Of a stretch of DNA of 64,000 bases, positions 44,946-57,110 are shown piece after piece. Source of the DNA: Papio anubis. Its lineage: Eukaryota > Chordata > Mammalia > Primates > Cercopithecidae. Every line of letters begins with the position of its first letter. Positions within the stretch are counted from its first letter, which is position 1. A model generated the notes under the pieces. The model was not told where the DNA came from. It worked only from the letters and a program-made list of their open reading frames with translations, and did not search any database. The translations under genes were made by a program, and so were the position numbers. The stretch is taken from assembly GCF_008728515.1 (NCBI RefSeq), contig NC_044984.1:96767181-96831180 (forward strand), given 5' to 3'.

Positions 44946-45254
44946 CAGTACTGTCCAATAGACATATGAGAGCCACAAATGTAAGCCATGTGTCATTTAA
45001 ATTTTCCTAGTAGCCACATTTAGAAAAGTAGAGTGAAACAAATGAAACTAATTTTAATAATATATTTTATTTAACCAAATATAGCCAAAATACTTTCATT
45101 CCAATATGTAATTGCCATAAAATATTGATTATGTTATATTCCTTTTTTCAGGCTAAGTTTTCAAAATCCCATATGTATTTTATACCCACAGCACATCCCA
45201 ATTTGTACTAGCCATATCTCGAGTGCTCACTAGCTACTCTGTTGGACAGTATAA
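44946..45254 (+). mobile_element. MER33-like hAT-Charlie element
   Basis: Terminal inverted repeats CAGTACTGTCCAA and TTGGACAGTATAA enclose 309 bp with 'cctagtagccacatttagaa', 'ttttaataatatattttatt' and 'cagcacatcccaatttg'. 8-bp flanks ATCTAGGT (44938-44945) and TTCTAGGT (45255-45262) fit a hAT target duplication with one change. Nonautonomous, no transposase frame. Confidence 0.88.
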
Positions 45255-45262
45255 TTCTAGGT

Positions 45263-45889
45263 GGAGGTGATTGTCAGGCAGTAGATTGTGATAGCTGCAT
45301 TTCAAAGAGAGACATCAATCTAAAATTACCTGCATGGAAGAGGAAGCCAGGTAATAGGATGAACTTTGTAAGAGAGAGAATACTAAAAGAGAAGGGAAAC
45401 TAAGACAGAATGGGGGAACGATTCATTTTGCAAAGGTTTGGTTTTTCCCTTAGACTGCCCAGCCCCTGAAAAGAGGTGAATTGGTAATAGTGATTCAATG
45501 CATGTTTTTAACATATTCACCTCTTGGTTTTTTTTATTCTACTATTTGCAAGCATCTTGCTCATGCATTTATTTACTGTCCATCTCCTCATTACCATAAT
45601 GTAAATCTGTTTTGCTCACAATTATATTTCCAGAATAACATCTCTCACACATTAGTGAGCAGTAAATGGCTGTGAGTTAGAAGTCAAATCTCTACCTTCA
45701 GAGAATTTACAATATGATGGGTAAGGAACCATTACATAGAGGAAAAATATACTAATGATAGATTCATAGAGAATTAGATTCCTAATGAATGATATTACTA
45801 ATGTGGGGTCCAGGAGTTCAACAGAGAGAAAGAGTCATTGATTTTGAAGGAACCTAGAAATACAGAATTGAAGCATGGTCTATGCCTTA
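45263..45889. other. Unique stretch, no gene seen
   Basis: AT-rich, no repeat named. Overlapping 64-codon frames on both strands have no known domain. Confidence 0.4.
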
Positions 45890-46495
45890 AATGATGGCTA
45901 GCCTTTGAATATTTGGGAAGCAAGGGGAAGCTTTCCAAGTAGGGTAAATGACTTATGCAAAGGTGTGGTACATGTGAATATTTTAGTTGCAATAGCTGCT
46001 AACAAGAAGAAAGATATCAAATTGAAAATGGTGGCCACTGAAGTTTTTCATAAAGTATGCCAAGCAAAACTTTTAAAATGCTATATCAAGTGGATTGAGA
46101 GAGGAGTACTGGTGAGCAGCCATTGCAATTGCCCAGAAGGCAATGAGGGTTGGATTAACAGTGGTGATGCCTTTGGGGGTAGGCAGGAGGAGAGATATAA
46201 AACATGTTTGAATAATGGCCATAGCATATTTTGATCTCTATTTTTAAAAAGAGGCTGTTATTTGGCATAAATGACCTTGAAGGATGACCTAATGAGCACT
46301 GGATGTTTGAATGTGTTGCTGAGGAAAACTCCAAGGTTCTGAACTTGGTTGACTGAATTATGGTGCCATAGACAGAAAGTTCCAAATAGCAAATTGCTTT
46401 TAGAGGTGGAGACTGAGAGAGGAAAATGGGTTGAAGTCAAAGTGTTGGAAGATATCCACATGGAAATTTCCAGTAAGCCTTCAGATGACTAAGGG
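45890..46495 (-). repeat. L2 LINE fragment, antisense
   Basis: 'ggaagctttccaagtagggt', 'cccagaaggcaatgagggt', 'gaaaactccaaggttctgaa', 'gtgccatagacag' and 'gatatccacatggaaatttc' parallel the reversed L2 3' UTR and RT region, at high divergence. Confidence 0.65.
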
Positions 46496-46641
46496 ATTCA
46501 GAGAATGTAGGCGCTTTCCAAATCTTCTCTTCTTTTTGCCTATATAGAAAGTGTTTACTTTATGTGTTTCCTTGTGGCTCTGTTGATTACATTTTTATGT
46601 GTGGTTTGGAGCTCCTCTGGCTTCAGACCTGTGTTTGTTTT

Positions 46642-46704
46642 TGGCATAGTTGGAGTAGAGTGCTAATGAGCTCAAGGTCATGGGTTTGATCCCCAAAAGG
46701 GCCA
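46642..46704 (+). pseudogene. tRNA-Ile(AAT)-like pseudogene
   Basis: A roughly 63-base stretch aligns with a nuclear tRNA-Ile: 'tagttgg' for the D-loop end, TGCTAATGA for the anticodon loop and its 5' edge with the AAT anticodon in place, 'CAAGGTCATGGGTTTGATCCCC' split over the T arm (B-box-like GGTTTGATCCC), and GGGCCA at the acceptor end. The 5' acceptor strand and much of the D arm are missing and the anticodon stem no longer pairs well, so it cannot be a functional tRNA. Alternative: chance resemblance or a tRNA-derived SINE piece. Confidence 0.55.
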
Positions 46705-48224
46705 GTTAGTTTCATGGAGAGGAAAATTGCATTCCGTGGTTCACAGACTTCACCCCTAATCCTGTCTGCTTGTCTCAAAACTATCTAGCATTGGTCCCAA
46801 GGGGGCCCAGTGAGAAAGTGTGAGCGGTTGTGTGTGCAAATCTATTTAAACTGCTGGGAGAATAACTCCAGATGGGTGGTTTATCTAGGTTGCTTCTTCA
46901 GGAAGCTTTGTCTGCCCTTCTTCCTCAACTCTTGGGACAGAGATCACCTTTTCAGAGACAACACCATGAACAAATGCACGTGAAACTGTCATTCTCATGT
47001 CTGCCCGCATCTGCATTCCTATGTTCATTTACTTCTCAAGCAAAGGGCAGTGTGAGCATCCAGGAGCCTGTGGTTCTTTGGTACAAGTGTCTACTTGTAA
47101 GTATTGGAGTATTATCAGTTTGACTTTGAGAACTAGCTTACTAGTGTTGTACAAAAAAGCCCTAGAGAGCATGAATGTGTCCAAAAGACTCTCTAAGCAA
47201 ACCTTTCCCCAACAGATTTTCCTTATCAGGCTGCTTTTGCTAGTTGCATGCTTTTACTGGGAAGTACAAGTCAACACAGAATTCTTGTGAAGTGGTCATA
47301 CAAGGATACAGCATAGAATGCTCAGTGTTCTTAAGAAGAATGCCGGTATCCATAAAACAGCTCCTAAACAAACCCACAGAAGGCATCTTCCACACAAGTA
47401 CAGAGTTACCAGCACCTGCTGGGATGGCATCTAAAATCTGTTTTTGTGGATACTGCATTTTCGAAAATCAGTCTTAGAGGTTCTCAAATTGCTTTTTTTA
47501 GTTGACAGATATACCCTGGGTCCTACAAGAGTGACCCTGAAGAGGAGTTGGAATAATGTTATGCACACACTGAAAGATTCGAAATAAATCTTCATGGCTT
47601 AAAAAGGGCTTGAAAATTCTTTTCAAGTTCACTTCTCTTTCAGGGAATTGGAGATTGCTACACCAGGGGTATTTCTCTTATTTGGCATTATGGAAAATTT
47701 TGAAGGCTGAGAAGTAAGAGACCAGACCATCAAATCCTATTTAATTGATTTCTAAGAATAATAGTGATGTCTTAAAAGAATATGCCATGGAGTAAATATG
47801 ACTAAAAGTAAAAGACAGAATAAAATTATATGCTAATGAATCCAGCAAAACTGGTTGAAAAATTCTTAGTGTTGGGTTTGTGCACAGTGACAAGCAACAT
47901 ACTTATTTGCATTGTTCCTTCAAATTGATTACATTGAGGAGAAATTATTTTAATATTATAAAGGGACAGCCTGAAAATATCAAATAAGTAGTTAAAAATT
48001 ATTATATGAAAACGTTGTACGTCTGCTGGCTGGGATGGGCTGGAGTGAAGAAAGATAAAGAATTATGACACAGTAAGAAAATGCTAGACTTGAAATTTTT
48101 ACATCTGCATTGTGGTGCAAGGATCTGCACTAGCCCTTTTTACCTGATTTTTCTGGTCAGAGTCAAATTTGGGGAAATGTGGTCAGTGTCAGAAATGTTG
48201 AGGCCATGAGTTAAGAGTATATAT
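46705..48224. other. 1.5-kb unique stretch, no gene seen
   Basis: No repeat named. Plus-strand frames at 46872-47290 and 47244-47477 (up to 97 codons) show no domain. Confidence 0.4.
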
Positions 48225-48240
48225 AGAAAATGGTGTGACA

Positions 48241-48431
48241 CACACCGGGGCCTGTCAGAGGGTGGGGTCTTGGGGAGGGATAACATTAGGAGGAATACCT
48301 GATGTAGATGATGGGTTGATGGGTGCAGCAAACCACCATGGCACATGTATACCTATGTAACAAACCTGCACGTTCTGCACATGTACCCCAGAACTTAAAG
48401 TATAATTAAAAATAAAAAATGAAAGAAAGAA
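48241..48431 (+). mobile_element. L1PA-type LINE, 3' tail only
   Basis: 'caccggggcctgtcagaggg', 'ggcacatgtatacctatgta acaaacctgcacg' and 'acttaaagtataattaaaaa' are the primate L1 3' UTR, followed by an A-rich (GAAA)n tail. Perfect 16-bp target duplication AGAAAATGGTGTGACA at 48225-48240 and 48432-48447. Severely 5' truncated at about 190 bp. Confidence 0.97.
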
Positions 48432-48447
48432 AGAAAATGGTGTGACA

Positions 48448-48914
48448 AAGCCAATGGAGAAAATTCTACTTTGGCTATCTTAGATCCTTAATTAATACTC
48501 TCATTCTTAATAACAGCAGAAGTAATTATAATAAAAGTAATAGTAAAAACGCCAGAAACCACACAAAACAAGAGTTGATAAGCAGACTAGTGCTGGACTA
48601 TGCCAGTGGTTTCATCTAGCCACAGGAAAATTAAAAAGATGAAAAAAATTAAATTAATAATGAGTTTTCTATAAAGCTTAATTTACACAATTAAAGAGTC
48701 TGCCCTTTTTTCTTAGATTATATTCATGCCATGTTTTTAAAAAATTGATTCATTTTTAGTGATAAATGGTGATGATAGATGATTTTTTTATGTCCTTATT
48801 TTAGGCAAATAAAGATTTTGCCACCTTAGATTTTCTCAATTTCTACTTTTATTTTTGGAAATTTCACTATTTTCAGAAATCTAGAAGTTTAGGAACTATT
48901 GTATGATAATGTTT
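48448..48914. other. AT-rich stretch, nothing recognised
   Basis: No gene or repeat that I can support. Confidence 0.4.
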
Positions 48915-49078
48915 AATTCTTAAATACTAATTTGAGGCAGATATTGCTGTTTTTATCAAAATAAGAGGAAACTAAACCCCACAGAAGTCATTTTAATTTG
49001 TCCAAAGCACATATTAGAGCATGACACAAGCCCACATCTGCCTGATTTCAGCACTTGTTTCTTACCACTATGTAATTC
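48915..49078 (-). repeat. MIR SINE, antisense
   Basis: 'aagaggaaactaaaccccac', 'tgtccaaagcacatattag' and 'cccacatctgcctgatttca' follow the reversed MIR core. Confidence 0.75.
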
Positions 49079-49152
49079 CTGTTTGTACTAGTTAGGGCCT
49101 AGTAAGGACAGCAGAAACCCTTCTAGGCTAGGCATTTTAAACAGAGAGGATT

Positions 49153-49466
49153 CTTTCTTTCTTTTTTTTTTTAAAGATGTCTCGCTCTGTTGCCTAGTCT
49201 GGGCTGGAATGCAGTGGCATGATCACGGCTCATTGCAGCCTTGACCTCCTGGGATCAAGTGATCCTCCCACCTCAGCCTCTTGAGTTGCTGGGACTAGAG
49301 GGGCGCACCACTACACCCAGCTTTTTTTCTTTTATTTTTTATTTTTAGGAGAGATAAGGTCTTACTCTGTTACCCATGCTGGTCTCCAACACCTGGAATC
49401 AAGCTATCCTCCTGCTTTGAGCCCCAAAAGTGCTGGGATTACGGGTTTGAGCCACTGTGCATGACC
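49153..49466 (-). mobile_element. AluJ SINE, antisense
   Basis: T/C-rich start, then both reversed Alu arms with AluJ wording. Perfect 13-bp target duplication AACAGAGAGGATT at 49140-49152 and 49467-49479. Confidence 0.95.
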
Positions 49467-49479
49467 AACAGAGAGGATT

Positions 49480-52159
49480 TAATACAGGTGATGGAAGAGA
49501 TGAGTCGCTAAGTAAGAGAGGGGAGTCAACCCAGAAAAAATAACATCCTAAAATCACTACCATCCCTATGGCTAGAGATACTCGGGGGGCGGGCTGGTGT
49601 TTGGGAAAAACCACCTCCATGGATCTAGGTCCCCTAGGGGAACAGAATGCTGCTTGCACTGGGAGGAAGGGATTATGGAGCCAAGAGCTGCAAGTACTGC
49701 TGAAGATGCTGTTGGAGGCAAAGAGAAAAGAAGGATAATACCTGGCTTCTCCATTCTTCTTGTCTTTTGTCTTTTGCTAATGCCTCCTATTGCCCAAACT
49801 TACCCAGAAACCAGAACTCGCAGGTGCAGAGAAATGTAGCTCCTTGTGAAAATGAGCAAATCAAGGGAATGTTGGGAAATGAATATGAGAGCAAACAAGT
49901 AATCAGCCAGCACATTCTAGCACATATCTGTATTCAGTTTTTCCACTGTACCTTTTACTATAGCAGTGAGGTCTAGACATACCAGAGGATGCTTTTCAAT
50001 ATTAACTATCTAAGAGAATCTACTTGGTGATAGTTGAGAGATGAGGATGTCTCTATTTCCAATTCATCTTTAAAGCAGAAGAAATAAAAAGAAATTTGGC
50101 TCTGGGGTAACCTTATTTTTGAGTATTTTACATCCTATAAGGGTGGCTGAATTAGAAGCTCTGAACTAAATAGGATGGAGAAGCACAATCCTGGGTCATG
50201 TTTCTTTCTTATTGTTGTCTCCTTCCCTCTCTCTAGGAACAATCACCTCCCACCTCTGTTTCCATTTTAGAGACTTGGGGTTGGGAAAGGCAGTTCCATA
50301 TTCATGGGGTGGAGTGATAGGTTCAGTCATAGCACGTGTATATGGATATTTCTATGATCCCTGTTATCACCTATAAGTCCATTTGAAGGGAGAGACCCTA
50401 CTCAGGGTCCTTTCTGAAGGAGGTTTGGACGTAAGCAGGAACCACTGAATAAAATAAGTGAGGTGGAGTTAGAAAATTATAGCACAGTTCCTCAATTTTT
50501 AAATCTCTTAAAAGAGAAACCTCCCTACCAGGCCACATTTCCTACCTTACTTGTAGTTCAAGGTCAAATTTTACTTCTGATGTACTGCTGCAATTGTCTC
50601 AAATCCAATGTACATCTGCTTCTGTTTTTAGTGATTGCTTTATTCTTTTACAAGCCATCTCATTCCATCACAGGGTGAAGAAAAGAACATTTAGAAACCA
50701 GATGTTGTATTAACTATAACCATTATCCTTTATGGGATCCCAGAGGTTTAATCTCTATCCATAAACAGGTGAGGAAGATACCAGCTTTCAGCTGAGCTTT
50801 ATGCTTAGGATGCTTCACTGAGAAGGAGGCGAAGGCTCTGCCATCCATCTGTCATTATGACTCGGGGAGGCTCATACTGGATGGGTATAGCCCAGTAGTT
50901 TCAACTCTATCAGACCCAAAGCTCTCCTTTTTATAACATATATTTTATGATCTACCCTTTAATGTCCTAAAGTGAAATTCACAGGTAATATCAACATATG
51001 CAATTTTAACAAAAAACAAAATGATGCCTGAACTGTAACATAAAGGAGAAATAAAAGGAAAAGAGTTTGTAATAAAATAACATGCATTACAAGATAGAAT
51101 GCTTAGGACAACTCTCCTAGAAAACTCACTGAAGTGGTCGGATGTTTATGCTCGTGGAGAATCATGCGTGGGACAGCTGCATGTGTAGACTGATGCAGAT
51201 GTGGAGTGGAAAGATTCAAACAGCACAATTAGCATCGCCACTGATGATGTGATTTTCTAAAACAGTGAAAAAGACTTGGTAAAGTTCTACCTTTTCTTAA
51301 TTTGTATGGTAATTGCATCCCTGAAGAACTAGGTTTATGTTAAAATTGTGCAAAAACACTCTGAGTTTATAAATAAATTGGAGTTATATTCTGGACTTAG
51401 GTGATTATAAATAGGATTATCTCCTACTTGCAATGTCTGGAGACCTGGTCCATACTCAATAACTGTCAGAAATACTCTCCCCAGTCATTGCAACAGTGCC
51501 AAATGTCTCCCAAATTATCTAGGACCAGCACCACTCCGCCCATTGTGAATGCTTGTATGGGCTGTCTAAGGCCACTTTGGAGGGCAGGGATATGGGAATG
51601 TGCGTCTCACGGAACTCTAGGCTCTAAGTCCACAGTGTTTCTCCAGAAGCCCTGATTCAACCATAGCACTTGAGACTACACTAACTTTGATAAGCTGTCA
51701 AGAGAAAAATAGGTGGATTGTTGCCAGAGGTCTTGGTAAGATTCTTAATAATCAGCTTCCAGTTTCACTTAAGTGGGAATGGTTTATTCCTGGACTGTAT
51801 AAGAACCAACACATAACCTTCCTCATGGAGGTATCCCAATATTGGCTCTATATCCCTGGGTGTTACCTACATAGTGTGAAGCACTATCCAGAACTGACGT
51901 ACACATGTAGAAGAATGGCAGTGGGGAATGACACATTATTAGATACATCGGTTACCATGCAGAAATGCTTCTTTATCCTGATAATGTCATACTCAATAAT
52001 AGGTCATCACTCGAAGGTGCCATTAGTCATGTGTCTGTCTGTAGTGTGTAAAGCCAGTTTTGAACAAGAAAGTATCAGTGAGTATTCTGAGCTGTCCTCA
52101 TGTCTGGATTGGGTGTAAGTGGTGGAGTAGTAAAAGCAAATGTCTTCAGACTCAGGTTT
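49480..52159. other. 2.7-kb stretch without recognised gene or repeat
   Basis: The longest frame is 143 codons at 51687-52118 (plus), without a recognisable domain. The part at 50880-51380 may be an old DNA-transposon-type repeat, but I cannot name it. Confidence 0.4.
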
Positions 52160-52380
52160 AATGTCCTCAGACCCAGATTCAAGCCTTCTTTGCTGGTCTG
52201 TGACCTTCAGTAAACTAAGTAATGTCTTTGAGCCTCCATTTCCTTATCAGGCAGTGTTTACAATAGTGCCTGATGCATAAGCTTGTTGGAAGGATGAATG
52301 AGATAATATAGGTAAATCACTTGGCATAATGACTGACTCACAGTAAGTGCTTAGTAACTATTAACCACCATTATTGTTAG
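52160..52380 (+). repeat. MIR SINE, near full length
   Basis: 'cagacccagattcaagcctt', 'ctgtgaccttcagtaaacta', 'tgagcctccatttccttatc', 'gaaggatgaatgagataata' and 'cacagtaagtgcttagtaac' in MIR order. Confidence 0.9.
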
Positions 52381-54834
52381 AGTGGTGGTAATTATCTCCA
52401 ATAAAGATCTTACAGAAGAAAAAGAGGTTCTTTTAAAAAAAAGAGGCTGTTATTTGATGTAGATGACCTGGAAGGAAGATAGAATTCCTCTTAGGGATGG
52501 AATTGGTTTTTCCTTTAGGAAAGAACACCACTTGTACATATTCAGTAATAAAAGGTGAGCCAGCCCTGCCCCCACCCCTACCACCGGCAAAGCTGTGATG
52601 GTAGAAGATTGTCCTGCATAAGAATACAATCTAATTTTCTTATAAGTTCTTTCCAAAGGAGGGGATAAAGGGTTTGATAGAAAGTGGTTCCTGGGAGAGT
52701 TTGCAGAAGAGTGGGAAAGATCTTGCTAAGATCACAGGAGGCACATGAGCAGCCAGAAATTCCTTGGATTCATAGTAACAGTGATGTTTGCCGTTGAAAT
52801 GGAAGGCGTTTTCTGTCCTGTGCTTAACTCACCCCCTTTGCATTGTCTACAAAATCTTTAGTGAAAGGCTGTGGCTAGATCACCCTAGTGTGAACAAAAG
52901 GAGAGAGGGATTGTCTGGAGTGGAGCGGGGAGAGAAGTGATACAGAACACCATGACTACAGGAGGCAAAATGCTAAGAGCATGAACAAGACATTTGGAGG
53001 AAGAAGGGGCCCACGCAATGACAGTCCCAGAGAGATTCTTGGATATCTTGAGGGAGCAAAGGTGGGAATGAATGTGAGATGGGACACCAACGGCACGTGA
53101 GAAAATATTAGAGAAAACTTTACTATGATTTCCTTAAAACTAAGTACAAAACTTACGAGACTTTTTTAATATTTAGGTAACTTTCCAAATAGTTAATGAA
53201 TTTTTTAAAAATGAAATGAGATGCTTTTAAACAAGAGGGAGATTACCAATCTTTATACCTTGTACTTCTATATATACTGTTGTGAGTTTGATATTCACAG
53301 TATCTATTCAGTAAAAAATTGGAACAATTTATTGAAATGAAAACTCAATGCTGAGAGATCACATTCTTATAAATCTCTTGGTATGGGAATGTATTAGATG
53401 CCATTTATATATTATGTGCCTTATTTGATATGTTTGAATCTTCTGGCAGGAGAATATTTTCCCAACCACTTTGTGTCAGGGATTATAAGTCACTGTTGGG
53501 TGACAGTGAGGGGATTTTATGTACAACTGCTTTATTGTTAATGCATATATTGTACAATTCATACATCTCTTACATAGCTTTTGCAAGTCCTTTGAAACAT
53601 ATTTACTTTTAAATAGAATCTGTAAATTCTATGAGATATCTTCATTTTTGTGTATGATTAGTTTTATTTTTCTGGGTATGTTTTCATGTTTAATTGTTGC
53701 AATGACCTTAATAAAAATGCTATATAACAGTAGAATTCTTAAGGAATGACACATTACACCAACATTATCCAAAAGAACTAATTAATCAAACATGACTAAT
53801 TTTAATGTAATTACTAAAGAAAGATATACCATTTTATTATGACACTCTAGCCATACATTTTCAAAATATGCTTATTAAACAGTAAATGTAAGATAATGAT
53901 TCAATTAGTTACATTTTTAGAAGTCATTAGGTTTGATATTCCTCTGCCATAAGTGAATTGAGTAATAATTTCAAATACAATCAGAATTAATTTAATAAAA
54001 AATATGCTTTTCAACTAAGACAGATATAATGAATGGCCAGTCATTATTTTCTGGTTTCAAAGTAGCAGGGAAATTAATTCAGTGTCTGTAAGTTTATTTA
54101 TCACACTTGGCCTATAAGTGTGATAAAAATACATGAGGCAAAATACATGATGTAATCCCAATTCTCATAGTTCATTAACTCTTTTACCAAAAAGAGATCT
54201 GACATGGTATTTAGGGCCTTTATGTAAACTGAATATAAGCTGCATGATATTTGAAAGGTTTTGATATTTCGAAGAGACATTTTCATGATACACAGACACA
54301 GATAAAAGATGTAAGTAGACAGCTTGAGGTTTCAGAGTCCCTCCTGTGGTGTGTTTAGCAGCGGGTACAAGATAAATATCCAAACAAAATCAGATTAAGG
54401 GATTAACGGAAGTGACTTTGCTATGAGTTGGTGAGTGGGGTCAATGGGTGGCTTGAAAGGGATTTTAGAGCTCTGTTTTTATTTTTCCTACTTTACATCA
54501 GTGCATTTTGGGCAAAATAAAATGAGTAATGCTTACTTTTAGGCCTCAGTAATATTTTAAAAAAGGCAGATTCTAAGGATTGTGGAAGGTCATGTTTTTG
54601 AAAGTGACAGCTAATTCAGCTCAGGTAATTCAACTCAGAGTTTCTCAGGAGAAACTCGATCTCCATCTTAACTCATATTTCAGTTGGGCAGTAACATTTG
54701 GTTTTGTGTCCTCTCTTTTTTTTTTTTTAATTTTAAAAAAGCTTGGATTTTTTTCCCCTTGAAAGACCCCTATCAAAGATAGTTGAAGAATGAGGAGAGA
54801 AGGACCATGTTTACGATCAATGTAATCATACGTT
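52381..54834. other. 2.45-kb AT-rich stretch, no gene seen
   Basis: No repeat named. A T-run followed by an A-run lies at 54714-54740. Frames are all under 90 codons. Confidence 0.4.
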
Positions 54835-54849
54835 AAGAGGGAACACATG

Positions 54850-55156
54850 GGCAGGGCGTGGTGGCTCACGCCTGTAATCCCAGCACTTTGGGAGGCTGAG
54901 GTGGGCAAATCACAAGGTCAGGAGTTCAAGACCAACCTGGCCAACATGGTGAAACCCCGTCTCTACTAAAAATACAAAAAATTAGCTGGACATGGTGGTG
55001 GGTGCCTATAATCCCAGCTACTCGAGAGGCTAAAGCAGGAGAATCGCTTGAACTCAGGAGACAGAGGTTGCAGTGAGCCGAGATCTCGTGCCACTGCACT
55101 CCAGCCTGGGGGACGGTATGAGACTCCATCTCAAAAAAAAAAAAAAAAAAAAAAAA
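54850..55156 (+). mobile_element. AluS SINE, sense
   Basis: GGCAGGGCGTGGTGGCTCAC start, 'caagaccaacctggccaaca' (AluS type), and a long uninterrupted A tail of about 26. Target duplication AAGAGGGAACACATG at 54835-54849 and AAGAGGGAACACGTG at 55157-55171, one mismatch in 15. Confidence 0.97.
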
Positions 55157-55171
55157 AAGAGGGAACACGTG

Positions 55172-57050
55172 AAATATATGTTTTCAATGAGGTTCCTTTA
55201 ATTCTAGAGTTTCAGATTGGTCAGCCCTCTATAAAATTCTGAGGAAGATACTAAAATAATGACTGGGTTGGGATGGGGGCAGAATAAAGACAGCTTCAAA
55301 AATCCCCTGGGCCTCTGGGTTATCTGTGAGAGGTTTCTTTAAAAAACAAAAGCATTGTTCTAGATAGGGATTGATTATTTAAATTGATATCTTTATCCTG
55401 TACCATATGCACTTAAAGCTTCTGACAGTCTTCTTTCTTTTTTAAATAGAAATTACACAAAGAAAAGATATCTATGTATCACTTTCTAATACCTAACAGG
55501 AAGGTCTTATAAAATATTAAAATAGCAATAAGCAAATATGTACTACAGGATTAAACACTAGCATTGAAAACAAAACAAAATCCAAAACCAAGAATCAACA
55601 ACATTTTCCTTTTGTTGCTGCCCCCCTACCAGATCTGGACTTTATGATCTTTGCAAGGGAGGGGCATAAAGTTTCACAATTCTTCTATTTTAAAATAAAT
55701 GATGCCACTGCATAAATCAGATTTATCTATTGAAAATATTGGTGGAAAGCCCATGTGATCTGAATGGAAAGATTCTTTCTTATGAGGAGAGTCAAACAGG
55801 TTCTGCTCTAATAAATTAGCACAATCTTTTAAGATTAAAAATAGCAAAACATTTTAAATAGTCTGATTACAGCTTCAACAAGTCAAACATACATTTCTAT
55901 CTAGCCTATAGTTTTAAAGAGTCTATGTGGGTTTAACTTATTATTCCTCATTCCAATATAAAAAAAGAAGAAAAGAACCAAGTCATTTTGAGTATTAAGA
56001 AATTCATAAAGACTGTATAAAGTAAAAAAAAAAAAAAAAATCAAAAACAAGAAACAAAAAATCTTCACAGATTGTTAGCCATCTCTTTCAACGATTTCTC
56101 ATAATTCTTTCTTTATCAGTAGATAACCCCCATCTCATAAGGAAATACTTTCCAACATTTCCCCAATGAGATCAGTGACTGCTTTTCATGAGAGCTACTG
56201 CTCTTTGAGATGTCTGGGTGAAGGGAGAATATCTTCTATAAACCAGTAAATGCCAAAAAATACCCAAGGGGGATTTGGCAGAAGCTATTTTTTTTTTTTT
56301 TTTACAGGTAAATCTATGTATTTTTTTCTCTTTGTTCTTATTTTCTCCACTTGCTGAGTATCTGTTTTAGAGCAGAGAGCACAAAAATCAATAAGGAACT
56401 TACTTATCTTTTAAGTTCTTCTATTTGGCTGTAAGATCTTTTTTCCCACATTTATTCTCCATGCTCTTGATCAAGTTCAGAAGATTGGATAATATATTGC
56501 TAATTTTGCTAAGTTTGAGAGCCAACAAAACAATGGAGCCTTCTAACTTTAAAAAATTTCCATCTCCTGCCCCTGCACCCCCAAATTCACAATTTGGTGA
56601 ACAGTACACTACTTGTGAGTGATAAAAAGTTGAAAGGTGGTGGTGGCTAGATAGACCTAATGCTATTTTATTAAGCCATCTATCTATAGAATTGTTGTTT
56701 TTATACTTTAAAAAAATATGTCTATGCTTTCTTTTTTTTCTTTTTTTCTTTTTTTTTTTTTTAGTCAAGTACTTTCTTAAAGAAACAATAGCACCACATT
56801 GGCATAGCTGGCCAAACAATAAATGGGAAAGCAAAATGTGCTACATCTTTTATTCTAAGCCTTCTCCCAAGTGCATGAAATAGTAACAGAAACCCTGGAG
56901 CCATAGAGCATGAGATGGTTTCATCTACACAAAGATTGATGTTCCAAGGACAGGAAGGATTCTCAAGGGAAGACAGGCTTTTGTTTGTTTGTTTTTTAAT
57001 AAAATTTCCAAGGAAGTGATTTCTTTTCAGTATCCCATTGGATCCTTAGG
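55172..57050. other. AT-rich stretch with homopolymer runs, no gene seen
   Basis: An A-run at 56023-56040, T-runs at 56288-56304 and a T/C tract at 56731-56762. The minus-strand 137-codon frame at 56421-56834 runs through the last tract (poly-lysine) and is not credible as a gene. Confidence 0.45.
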
Positions 57051-57110
57051 GTGAATGTGTGTGTGTGTCTGTGTGTGTGTGTCTGTATCTGCGTCTGTGT
57101 CTGTGTATGT
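57051..57110. repeat. Interrupted (TG)n/(TCTG)n repeat
   Basis: GT runs interspersed with CTGTGT and CTGCGT units. Confidence 0.93.

Noticed and set aside
51687..52118. 143-codon plus-strand frame in a repeat-free stretch
   Set aside because: No domain, no biased codon use that I can see, no exon boundaries; kept as unsupported.
52436..52475. Similarity to 46250-46290 ('aaaaagaggctgttattt')
   Set aside because: About 35 bases of partial match, likely two old L2-related fragments or chance; not enough for a templated copy.
56421..56834. 137-codon minus-strand frame with poly-lysine
   Set aside because: Runs through a T/C tract; the rest shows no domain.
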